Below, in pieces: positions 18,834 through 27,849 of a stretch of DNA of 64,000 nt. Within the stretch, counting starts at the first letter, position 1. Each line of letters begins with the position of its first letter. Under the pieces are notes generated by a model. That model had not been told where the DNA came from. It searched no databases and saw nothing but the letters and a program-made list of their open reading frames with translations. The translations under genes and the position numbers were made by a program. Origin of the DNA: Entomortierella parvispora (taxonomy: Eukaryota > Mortierellomycota > Mortierellomycetes > Mortierellales > Mortierellaceae); NCBI GenBank assembly GCA_963573315.1, contig OY752148.1, positions 549,263-613,262 on the forward strand, given 5' to 3'.

Positions 18834-19960
18834 TAGGCCGACTCGTTTTCCGAATCAAATTCGAAAGACACACCTTCGACGGAAACAGCTGCAAGGCGGG
18901 CTTTCTTGACAGGACAATCACCAGCAAAGTGATTCTTTCCACCACAGTAAAGACAGAGCTTGTTGTCGCGACGACGTTGTTTCTCTTCAGCGGTGATGTG
19001 CTTGACACGCACAGTATCAAGATCCATATCAGTTGAGGAGGAGGCAGCGGCAGAGGAGGTCGCGGCTGGGGTAGTGGATCTTCGGGACCAAGAGTTGTTC
19101 GAGTGGTGAGCTCGAGTGCCAAAACGCTGATCGCGCGCACGCGAGACATGGTTTTGGTACGCAGTGGAGGCAGCAGCCTGGGCGTCACGGAGGGTCTTGA
19201 GGTTGTGCATCTGAGCTGTCAACAGGGATTTGACATCGGATGACAGACCATCCTTGAAACGGGCAAGAAGAGCAACCTCGTTCCAACCGGATTGAGAGGC
19301 TAGAGGCTGGAACTTGGCGATGTACTCCGAGACTGTGCCGTTCTGGCGGAGACGGATGAGTCGATTGTTGATATCATCGGCGTGAAGGTGGTTACCATAG
19401 AGGTCGTTGAGGAGGTCGGCAAAGAGTTCCCAGTCAGACAAGTAACCTTCGGTATCTTGGGCGCGGCCGATGACGTACGGGGCAAAGAACTCTGCGGGAA
19501 GGCCTTCCATTGACTGTAAGGCCAGATTAATCTTGTCGACGTCAGTTCTGAAAGATCTGGGATGTCTCGAGAACACGGTGTTGAGTTGCGACATGAACTG
19601 GTTCAGCGACATGCCATTGGGATCACCCTTGAACTTGGTCGTGAGGGCGTTCGGGACTGGAACGTTGAGACCACGCTGAGCCAATTGGCCAAGGATCTCT
19701 TGGACTTGGAGTTGATATTCTTGTTGGCGGGTTTGGTTCTCGGCGAGGGTCTGGATAGCCTCTTGGACAACAGAGGCGGACGAAGTGCTCGATGTGGCCT
19801 CGGCCATGGCAGTCATCTGCTGTTGCAGAACTTCTACCTGTTGCATGGTAGCTTGCAGATGCTGGAGGACAACTTGGGGATTAACGTCTGAGTTCTCAGC
19901 TTGCTCGGCGATGTGGTGCAGGGTGTAGATACCCTGCTGGTCGTGTTGGTTGTGGTCCAT
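18833..19960 (-). CDS. gag: Gypsy Gag, 375 aa
   Basis: ATG at 19960. It has a glutamine-rich helical N-terminus, the retrotransposon gag core (about residues 95-250, FKGDPNGMSLNQFMSQL and QNGTVSEYIAKFQPLA) and one CCHC zinc knuckle, CLYCGGKNHFAGDC, near the C-terminus. Gag forms the particle and binds element RNA. The frame is undamaged, unlike the plus-strand copy. Confidence 0.95.
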   Translation of the reverse strand: MDHNQHDQQGIYTLHHIAEQAENSDVNPQVVLQHLQATMQQVEVLQQQMTAMAEATSSTSSASVVQEAIQTLAENQTRQQEYQLQVQEILGQLAQRGLNVPVPNALTTKFKGDPNGMSLNQFMSQLNTVFSRHPRSFRTDVDKINLALQSMEGLPAEFFAPYVIGRAQDTEGYLSDWELFADLLNDLYGNHLHADDINNRLIRLRQNGTVSEYIAKFQPLASQSGWNEVALLARFKDGLSSDVKSLLTAQMHNLKTLRDAQAAASTAYQNHVSRARDQRFGTRAHHSNNSWSRRSTTPAATSSAAASSSTDMDLDTVRVKHITAEEKQRRRDNKLCLYCGGKNHFAGDCPVKKARLAAVSVEGVSFEFDSENESA

Positions 19961-20298
19961 GGTAGCGAAAACGGAGAGGGAACAAGTGGACGAGGGTCGT
20001 TTTCAGCGGATTTTGATAACAGAAATGTGGAAAAATAAGCTTTTTTAAAGATTTCCTGTGCGCGAGCAATGCAAGTTTTCGCGGGCCAAGGAGAGCAGGA
20101 AATGCGCAAGAAGAAGAACGGTGGAGAAACAAGAAGTCGACCAGTTTACTTTTATCGACGCGAATGACCCCGGACGGTGGATTGCGGACAGTAACCCTGG
20201 GACAGGTGAACTATTACTAAAAGGGAGTTGCTGCAAAATGGAAGCAGCAAGAGTGGAGGAGTGTGTCTGGAAGGAAAGCGAGAAGGCAGGATGTGTTG

Positions 20299-20308
20299 AG
20301 TCTGCAAT
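20299..20308 (-). promoter_or_regulatory. Putative self-priming primer-binding site
   Basis: Immediately at the 5' LTR boundary the minus strand reads ATTGCAGACT. It does not begin TGG as a tRNA-primed site would. It is exactly complementary to AGTCTGCAAT inside the same LTR (plus coordinates 20366-20375), which sits about 28 bp after the TATA box (20403-20410), where transcription should start. Tf1-type elements prime from their own mRNA 5' end in this way. Confidence 0.7.
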
Positions 20309-20759
20309 GTCACGGTCAGACAAGGCAGGAACAAGAAGGTGAAGGAAAGGTGTGGTTTATTGTGAATTGCAGACTGAGGAACAAAGCAAGAGGACAGGGG
20401 GGTTTATATACTAGAGAGTGATGAAGGCCTGGACCCAGGCCTGCGTTGAGTCAGAGATGACACGAAAGAGTAGGATACATATCCGGGCAGGTACTAATCA
20501 TAAGCCGGACCTATGAGTAGGGTCCGGGATGGCAACATAGATGAAGGAGAACGAGATGGAGGTCCTGATAGGTGCGGCTGAGAGATACGTACTAAGGGTA
20601 GCTATAGCCCTAGGTCCAGAACCTGGACGCCAGGGGTACTCGTCGGAGATCAGAGGACAAGCCAATGAGTGCGGATACAGATCCTAGGTTCGCGATCCTA
20701 GACCAGAGGTACAAGAGACGCGTACTTCGTACGATCTGAGTCTGCGACGTTTCGTGACA
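20308..20759 (-). repeat. 5' LTR of the complete Gypsy element
   Basis: 452 bp, with TATA box at 20403-20410 (minus strand) and the predicted transcript start at AGTCTGCAAT. It is the promoter of the element. Confidence 0.95.
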
Positions 20760-20764
20760 CTCTC

Positions 20765-21442
20765 TTCCTCGCCGTCGTTTTCGTGCCCAGGTGTTTTTGA
20801 CAATTAACAACACAACACATTGGTCCTTGTTGAGCTGTTATGACCATGTCAAAGGCTATCAGACTGCTACAGGTGGACAACCAGTTTGTTCAAATATATT
20901 TTTATTGTAATACTGCTCAAGGTGCCATCTCAAATTTGGCAGCGTGATCCCTTTCTCGCATCGTTTTAAATCTGCTTAAGAACAAGAGACAGATGACAGT
21001 ATGGAAATGGTGAGATACGTGCCTTCAGACTCCATGTATTGATGACTAGATGGAGACAATTATGCAACAAAAGAAAGCCATCGAAGATGACGAGGAAAAA
21101 AAATGACATGTAATGCCAAGAATTCTTTCCGATCCCGACTTGTCCAGCGGTCTGGGAAAGAAATGACTTGCCCATTTTTTCATTTGTTGTATGACGGAGC
21201 CGTTTCCAGAGTGTCGATTTTGCAGGCGTCAAGAAGTGGCTGTTGAGGAATTGGCACATATTCGGATACATGGCTTTTCAAGGAGGATAAACGGCGCTCC
21301 CCCTTCCACCACAATATCCACGTCTGTCGTGGAACATCTCTCTTTTCCCCGTGATTGGTTTCCGCATCGAAAAATCGAACAATTGATTAAAGACGCTCTC
21401 GCTGCGATCGACCTTTATATTCGGGATGGACTTCAGGGCTTG
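20765..21442. other. No supported gene
   Basis: Short frames exist on both strands, including one of 101 codons on the minus strand and one of 85 codons on the plus strand, but neither has a recognised motif or splice continuity. Confidence 0.4.
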
Positions 21443-22084
21443 CTTTGAGAATGGAGCATGACCACAGGCGTCTGGAGGTGAAATCTTGCCGAGGCTGTAT
21501 TCTCGTACATACCATACCATTCATCTGAGGTTTGCTGTACCTTTCGAATCTCCAAACGATTTTCAGAGAGTGTGACTGACCCTTGATCCATATCCCGCAT
21601 TTCAGATACCTGAATGTCCTCATCGACGTAGCGACCTTTAACTTGGATTGGTCTTTGAGGCCTGGAAAGGGCATCTTAACCCTGTTGTGCGACTTCCCTG
21701 AATCTGGGATTCAGACTTGGTGCGGGTATAGTTTGGAGGTAGACGAGAAGTGGGGTCGATGAAGGGGCGACAGTTCTCTTCCTAGAGGCACTGAGGGTTG
21801 ATGTCGATGTGGCAGACGTACCATCCGGACTCGTTATTGGGAAATTCTAGGTGTGGCCGACACAATAGAATGACCCAAATTAGACCGTCGAGTAGGCAAC
21901 AGAGTACACGGAGATCATAGATCAAACTTATCAAACTTACTGTCGTTTGTTCACGGCCACCAAACTCAACATCACACTCCCCACGCGCCGTGACACGGGC
22001 CATCTTGTAGTCGTCATCGCAATGAAGACTCTGGATTTGCGTCGAAGACCCCATACCACCTCTTGACTCGCCGCTCGAGTCCAC
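21443..22084 (-). pseudogene. Decayed gene with immunoglobulin-like pattern (tentative)
   Basis: Pieces in different minus-strand frames read as one protein: CDDDYKMARVTARG with a good donor GTAAGT at about 21951; LEFPNNESGWYVCHIDI, followed by an in-frame TAG and Cys/Pro-rich sequence; then, in another frame, VTLSENRLEIRKVQ..SDEWYGMYENTASA ending at a stop near 21443. The patterns 'L.F.N..SGWYVC' and 'L.I..V...D.WYGMYEN' resemble the end of Ig-fold domains. Phases do not join at the available splice sites, so a pseudogene is more likely than a working gene. Domain identity is uncertain. Confidence 0.35.
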
Positions 22085-22370
22085 TGAGTGGGAGTTGTTG
22101 CACAGGAGCAGAAGCAGATGGATATTTTCCTAACGCAGTTAAAATGGATCTTCGAGTTTAAAACCTACAGCCCCTTCTTCATCGTGAGCAATTTCAGCCA
22201 AGTCGAACAAAGCCTCTAGGCCTATCGTAATTTTGAAAGCTATAATATAATATTGGGTAGCTAGTATCGGTTTCGTGGCTATAGACATTGAGAATGAAAG
22301 GATCAAGGGTTCGAGACTTGCTTGGTGCATGAGCCTTTATCAATCAAGAGTGATGAGACTGTAGATACGA

Positions 22371-23375
22371 AGGCGGGGTCCAGTAGTCTCCTCGCCCAAA
22401 GAGATACTGCAGTTCAGGGCGGCTCTCCTACGCCTCCACCAAGTGGTAAAGGTGACATGGTAAAGCAACACCCTGTGCACCTACCTTGTGCATGCCCGGA
22501 AAAACCAGGCGGCATGCACTGCTGGTTGTAATGACGCACCCGGAACAACCAGGCGGTGCGTTTGGAAAGTCAAGCCCAGCCGAGGCTCAGGCACACCCGG
22601 AACGACCAGGCGGTGTGCCTTGAACAATCAGCTTTGAAGGGTCCTGCAGTCCTACAGCCATAGCGCCCACAGATCCCACAGGAGAAAAACATTGGAGGAG
22701 TTATGAGAGTTGATAGAGGAGAGGGTGAAGGAAGAATGGGTCGATAAAGGGTCCACAGTAGTATCCTCGCCCAAAGAGATACTGCAGTTCATGGCGGCTC
22801 TCCTACGCCTCCACCAAGTGGTGAAGGTGACATGGTAAAGCAAACCCTGTGACCTACCTTGTGCATGCCCGGAAAAACCAGGCGGCATGCACTGCTGGTT
22901 GTAATGACGCACCCGGAACAACCAGGCGGTGCGTTTGGAAAGTCAAGCCCAGCCGAGGCTCAGGCACACCCGGAACGACCAGGCGGTGTGCCTTGAACAA
23001 TCAGCTTTGAAGGGTCCTGCAGTCCTACAGCCATAGCGCCCACAGATCCCACAGGAGAAAAACATTGGAGGAGTTATGAGAGTTGATAGAGGAGAGGGTG
23101 AAGGAAGAATGGGTCGATAAAGGGTCCACAGTAGTATCCTCGCCCAAAGAGATACTGCAGTTCAGGGCGGCTCTCCTACGCCTCCACCAAGTGGTAAAGG
23201 TGACATGGTAAAGCAACACCCTGTGCACCTACCTTGTGCATGCCCGGAAAAACCAGGCGGCATGCACTGCTGGTTGTAATGACGCACCCGGAACAACCAG
23301 GCGGTGCGTTTGGAAAGTCAAGCCCAGCCGAGGCTCAGGCACACCCGGAACGACCAGGCGGTGTGCCTTGAAGAA
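22371..23375. repeat. ~375-bp tandem repeat, about 2.7 copies, with three constant-loop hairpins per unit
   Basis: Units begin near 22375, 22748 and 23124 (GGGTCC..CTCGCCCAAAGAGATACTGC) and are almost identical. Each unit, including the partial third, holds three hairpins. Their loops are CGGAAAAACCAGGC, CGGAACAACCAGGC and CGGAACGACCAGGC; their stems are GTGCATGCC/GGCATGCAC, ACGCACC/GGTGCGT and GGCACACC/GGTGTGCC. No coding function is evident. It is unlike CRISPR: only three long units and no short spacers. Confidence 0.85.
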
Positions 23376-23616
23376 TCAAGTCCTGCGGCCAACCATGGAG
23401 TCCAGGGAGATTGGGGAAGGGATCTTGGTAATGGAATTGGGCGAGGGAGAAAGAATCGGAAAACCGGGGCGACACGCGAGAAACACGACAGCGGTAGTCA
23501 CACGTCAAGCGGTGGGCACGTGACGTTCCTGTCGCTTCGGTGACGTTCGCAAGTGCGGGGGGCGGGGACTTTTACATGCGCACCATCAAGCACATGCTCC
23601 TTCTTCTGAACAAACA

Positions 23617-25964
23617 ATGGACCACTTCTCTCATCCTTTGCTTGTCTCAATGAACGCTCTTCCCGCCGGTCCTCATCCAACCTTGAAGATGCAGACACCC
23701 AAGAACTACCAGCCCTCTTTCTACGTGAAGGCTCTCGGGAAAGTAGAGAAGGCCATTAGTTTTCAGCTCCCGACAACTTACTTCGCCGAATTTGAAACTA
23801 AAAAATGGCTTCCAGAGCTCTATTATTCAGCAGGATACATCGATATTGGTGCCTTTCTGGAAGGCCTGCTGATCTTGAGCAAGAAGAGGAACCTCAACCT
23901 GGGTCTTCGCACATTCTGCAAGAACCTCTTCACGTACCTGGCCTCGCAAGATGGGCGATCATTCCTGAGATGTCTGGCGAATATCCATTCAATCACAATC
24001 CAAGAATCAGTTTTTCAGTCGGAAGTGATTCTGCAAGGATTACTATTTTACAACCAGGTGAACATATTTTTCTCCTTTAGTGTGCTTTAAACTATTACAT
24101 GTACATTGACAATCAACTGTGTTCTCTGCTAGAATGCCGGAACATCACTTTCTTCATCGACGTCCGTAGCAGCAGCATCAACCACAAAAGTACCGCCCGT
24201 AGTATCGACTGTTGGTGATGACAGTCTTGCTACTGTTGATACCGACAACAAGGACTGCAAAAGAGTAGACGGGCAAGAAGATGAAGGAGAGAGTGATACC
24301 GCGTTCGAAGAATCCCGGTCGAAAGCGTACAGGGATGCGCTTCGTCTGTTTAAAGGTTCTCCACTGTTGCCATTTTTTAGACACATATTTCGGAAAGTAT
24401 GGTTATGGCACCTTGCTTGTGGTTTTTTTGCTGATCATTGTTCGACTTTTCAAGTCTTCGTTAACACCAACTCCTCATTTTGATGCACCTTGTTTACTAG
24501 GCCCAAGGTTTCACGGATCAGGCCCCATTAGTGCCAACAAACATTCCTTCGGCAAATTTAGAGAGACTTATTTCCTATTCTCACAAAATCCTCTCTGGAA
24601 GCGATGCGCAGCTGCATGATCTTAAGGACGTATAGTAAGTACGCTTTCGTTTCAACGACCCCATTTACTGACCGCTAACGGCTCGTCTATTTCCACTCGA
24701 TTACATGTAGCGTTGCCCTATCGTGCATAGTCTCCGCCACTGTGAACAATGCCTTCAACATATTCGGATCAGATCTGATCACACGAATCGCGAACCAAGT
24801 GGTGTTGAATGAGCTGGCCCTACCCATTCTAACAAAAGTTCTTTCGCCTCTGCATGAGAGCTTTGCCAGAAATGACTACGATCTGAATTTTCTGCAGCAA
24901 GAAGTGGAGCTGCGCTTGGCAGAGCTTGCTTTATGCGAGCGGGATGGAGGTTGGACTACAAGGAAAGAGAAGGCAGATCTTGCGGTGTCACGGCAAGTCT
25001 ACCAAATCCTTCATTTTTTGTAAGTCCTGTTTGATGTTTTGGATTATTTCTTTCGTTAACGCTATGTTTATCTGACAACTGTTCATTACTCTTCGTGATT
25101 GTCAGTTGTGTCGTCATTGCCTCAGGTCAATTCGAGAACAAGAACTCTGAGACAGAATGTGTTGCCTATTGGTCTCATGTCTGGAGAATCCTCTTCACGA
25201 AGACTTGCATCCTTGTCAACACTGGTGAGATCGCATCTGTTGCAACAAAGGAGGACATCCATGTGAACGAGCTTCTCTTTGGCTCTGTTACGCAGTCAGG
25301 TGGCAGGAAAACTGACACTTTGGTACTGGCAAAGGAGGTATCGGGGGGTAAGATTCAATATGTCGAATGTGCAGTGAATGAGCATAAACCTTTGCATGTA
25401 GGACAAGCGACTCTCAGGGAGCAGTCTAAGAAAGTCATGAGGATCAATCGCAGCATTCTTTCAAGCACCGGCTTGCAGAAGACAGTGCTGTTCATTGACG
25501 CGCACGGCCTTCGCGGCAAGATCTACGGTATGCGTGCCATAGAGGACGTTTATGGTGTGTCTGCCGCCTTGGGGATGATCTGTCTACCCTCCAACGAGTT
25601 TGAAATGAGTGAGTTTCTGTCAGGTCCATCGCTTTTGACTCTGTTACGGTACAAGGTAGTGTTTTCGTCAGGTTCTTTTCTTCTTTTGTACTGGTTAAGC
25701 ACTTTACTTCTTAGGTGGATGCTTTAATGTTTATTTCAGGCTCACATGGTAGAGTTCGGGGAGGATGTCTTGCGGAAGAGAGCTCACAGCAGGGAGTACA
25801 CCCCAACTAACTCCCCGTCCCTGGGACCAACAACGCCCAGCCTTTTCACTCCCACAAAAAAGAAACGGGCGGCGTCTGGCAGTGTGATCCCGCAAACTGC
25901 CTCTGCGTCACCTTCTCTCCGTGCAGGTGCAGCCACTCGAAGGAGATTGGATTCCACAGTTTGA
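23617..25964 (+). CDS. Six-exon gene of unknown function, possible PD-(D/E)XK-like core, 640 aa
   Basis: Exons 23617-24057, 24133-24396, 24501-24634, 24711-25019, 25106-25655 and 25740-25964 join through GT/AG introns with every phase matching, giving 640 residues without a stop. That makes a real, constrained gene likely. Residues about 1-147 are a compact globular region; exon 2 is Ser/Thr/Asp-rich and low-complexity; exons 4-5 are globular. ETECVAYWSHVWRILF, GRKTDTLVLAKE and YVECAVNEHKP follow the spacing E..(K)D..E..K seen in PD-(D/E)XK nucleases, but the match is weak. The C-terminus is basic with KKKR and RRR clusters, suggesting nuclear location. No signal peptide. I do not recognise the family. 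Confidence 0.7.
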
Positions 25965-26658
25965 CAAATTACACCCAATGGCGTGCAGAAATGATGTTCA
26001 AATTCCTTCATCTATCACCCCTCAGCTCCAGACTTGATAGGATTAAAACTCTTACTTATCCTCGTCATTGACCTGGTTATTCCTATGTCTATCATGCACA
26101 AAAATACAGTTGTCATAAGAGGGTGAGCAATTAGAAGATAGTATGATATATGGACAAAATCGTTGGCCACCCCTCTTTTCGACAGTTCATCAGAAATGAG
26201 ATTTGGATAAAGAGACTAAAATCTTTGTTGACATGGTGAAACTCAAATCGCGTCGCCCAGCATCGATTGAGGGTGTTCAACTTCGGGGGCTGATGCCACA
26301 TCCACAAGCAGCTGCAGCCTGCACAAGGCACATGAAAGTCAATTAATCCACCTGCAGCTGCAGCCTGCACATGACACATGGCAGTCAAGTAATCAAACGG
26401 CAAGAGTAGTTTTCCCTGAATACCTTATAGAAGGAAACATGGCAAAAAAATTAAGACACACCTTTGTAGATTGCACCTTTGTAGATTGTTTTTTTATTCA
26501 CTCCAAGCCGGTTGGATGTGACCAGATATATAGAGGGTATGGAGAGGGAGAGCTTCAAAGTCCCCCTCCACGTAAATACATGATTTCTATTTGCAAAGAA
26601 CCCCGATGAAGAGGTTCTACTTTTGACCCTTTTCACTGCTTTTGTCTTTTTGAGAATT
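25965..26658. other. Intergenic; short tandem duplication
   Basis: Between two convergent genes. A ~50-bp segment containing GCAGCTGCAGCCTGCACA is present twice (about 26300 and 26350). Nothing else was recognised. Confidence 0.4.
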
Positions 26659-27849
26659 TTAGTTGGCAGCAGGGGCGAGACCGACTTGGCTGTTGGTGGT
26701 GTCGAAGACGGAGTAGTAGTTCTCCAAGAACTTTTGTCCGAGGATGAAGGCCTGGCCATTGTCGTTGGAGCCAATGTCACCGATCCAGGTGTAGGTGGTG
26801 CCAGCCTGGCCGCCCTGGCTAGCAACCAGGTTAGCGGGGACAAGGTACTGGGCAGGGGTCAAGGTGAAGGCCTTGCCACCGATGGTGAAGGTGATGTTCT
26901 TCAGCTTGGAAACCTGGGAAGAGGGAATAGTGTAAAGACCAGTGGTGCTGTCGAGAGAGGCACCAGGGATGGCCTTGTACAAGGTCTTGACAGCCGAGGA
27001 AGACAAGAGGACCAAAGTCGTACCAGTGTCAACAATACCAGCAGTGGCACCAAGGAGCTTGGTAGTGCCGTAGGCGATCTCGCTGGAGTCAATACCCCAG
27101 TATTCGTTGGAGGGAGAGGCAGAGGTGATGGGAACGTAGGTAATCGATCCAGTGTACTTGGAAGAGTCGACGCCTCCGAAGGTGACCTCTCCGTTGGCCT
27201 CGCTGGAACCACCATCGGTGATGGGCTGGAAGTAGACACCGATAATGTCGGATCCGATCTGGCCGGAGGAGTAAAGGTTGTCGACGGGGGTAGGGATGTT
27301 CTCTCCACCGCTGGTACCGGCCGAGAGATCATCGGGACCGAATCCAACAATACCCTGAATACCGTTCATGCCCTGGGAGGTCGTGGCGACACCCAACTCC
27401 TGGGTGAAGGTGTAGCTGCCAATGGAGGCGACATCGGTGTACTCCTCACCGCCAGCAGAGGTGGGATCGTTAGGAGTACCATAATCGACGGACCAGGTCT
27501 CTCCGAGATCCTGAGCGGTCGACGAGGATGAAGGGTTATAGTTGGCGCTCATGACCCAGAGATCGGACGAACCGGTGTCAAAGACAAGCTCGACGTTCTG
27601 TGCTGGGGTGCCAATGCCAATGCTGAGCAAGTACGAGACATCAGTGTTAATGACAGGGGAAGAGCCGGAGCTGGAGGACGCCAAGTTAGCCCAACGGCGC
27701 ATGTCGCGGTCATGGACTTCATGGAGGGCGGCAGGGTTAGCGGGGCGCTTGAGGGTAGCCTTGACACCACCGAAGTGCTCCTTGTGGGTAGGGGCGGCAA
27801 AGGCGCATGCTGCGCTCAGCAGGAGGATGGGGAGGACCTTGTTAACCAT
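26659..27849 (-). CDS. Secreted pepsin-like aspartic protease (family A1), 396 aa
   Basis: Single exon; the start ATG at 27849 is chosen because it opens a signal peptide (residues 1-18, LLLSAACAFA). The frame runs further upstream without an equally good start. A pro-region to about residue 55 is followed by the mature bilobal enzyme: first catalytic motif FDTGSSDLWV (Asp91) and second IVDTGTTLV (Asp274). GIQGIVGFGPDDLSAG and FGGVDSSKYTG are family-typical, and the protein ends in QVGLAPAAN with no C-terminal extension or GPI signal. The enzyme digests extracellular protein at acid pH after activation by removal of the pro-region. Long open frames on the opposite strand (to 302 codons) are shadows of its codon bias. 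Confidence 0.95.
   Translation of the reverse strand: MVNKVLPILLLSAACAFAAPTHKEHFGGVKATLKRPANPAALHEVHDRDMRRWANLASSSSGSSPVINTDVSYLLSIGIGTPAQNVELVFDTGSSDLWVMSANYNPSSSSTAQDLGETWSVDYGTPNDPTSAGGEEYTDVASIGSYTFTQELGVATTSQGMNGIQGIVGFGPDDLSAGTSGGENIPTPVDNLYSSGQIGSDIIGVYFQPITDGGSSEANGEVTFGGVDSSKYTGSITYVPITSASPSNEYWGIDSSEIAYGTTKLLGATAGIVDTGTTLVLLSSSAVKTLYKAIPGASLDSTTGLYTIPSSQVSKLKNITFTIGGKAFTLTPAQYLVPANLVASQGGQAGTTYTWIGDIGSNDNGQAFILGQKFLENYYSVFDTTNSQVGLAPAAN

Larger units (their letters stand above)
14756..20759 (-). mobile_element. Complete Ty3/Gypsy chromovirus, 6004 bp, target duplication CTCTC
   Basis: Two direct LTRs, 14756-15206 (3' LTR) and 20308-20759 (5' LTR), differ at only two positions, one base change and one 1-bp indel. 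The element is flanked by CTCTC at 14751-14755 and 20760-20764. It encodes Gag and Pol in different frames, with order protease, RT, RNase H, integrase, chromodomain. Near-identical LTRs and open frames indicate recent insertion and possible activity. Confidence 0.95.

Noticed and set aside
20299..20320. tRNA-primed primer-binding site
   Set aside because: The sequence after the LTR does not begin with TGG and fits the element's own mRNA start better.
21191..21448. 85-codon plus-strand frame beginning MTEPFPECRFC
   Set aside because: Opposite the tail of the Ig-like remnant and downstream sequence; no homologous motif or neighbouring exons, so it cannot be supported.
22371..23375. CRISPR-like array
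   Set aside because: Eukaryotic context, only three ~375-bp units, and hairpins within units in place of short repeats separated by unique spacers.
26623..27531. 302-codon plus-strand frame opposite the aspartic protease
   Set aside because: Shadow of the protease codon bias; Gly/Val-rich, with no domain.
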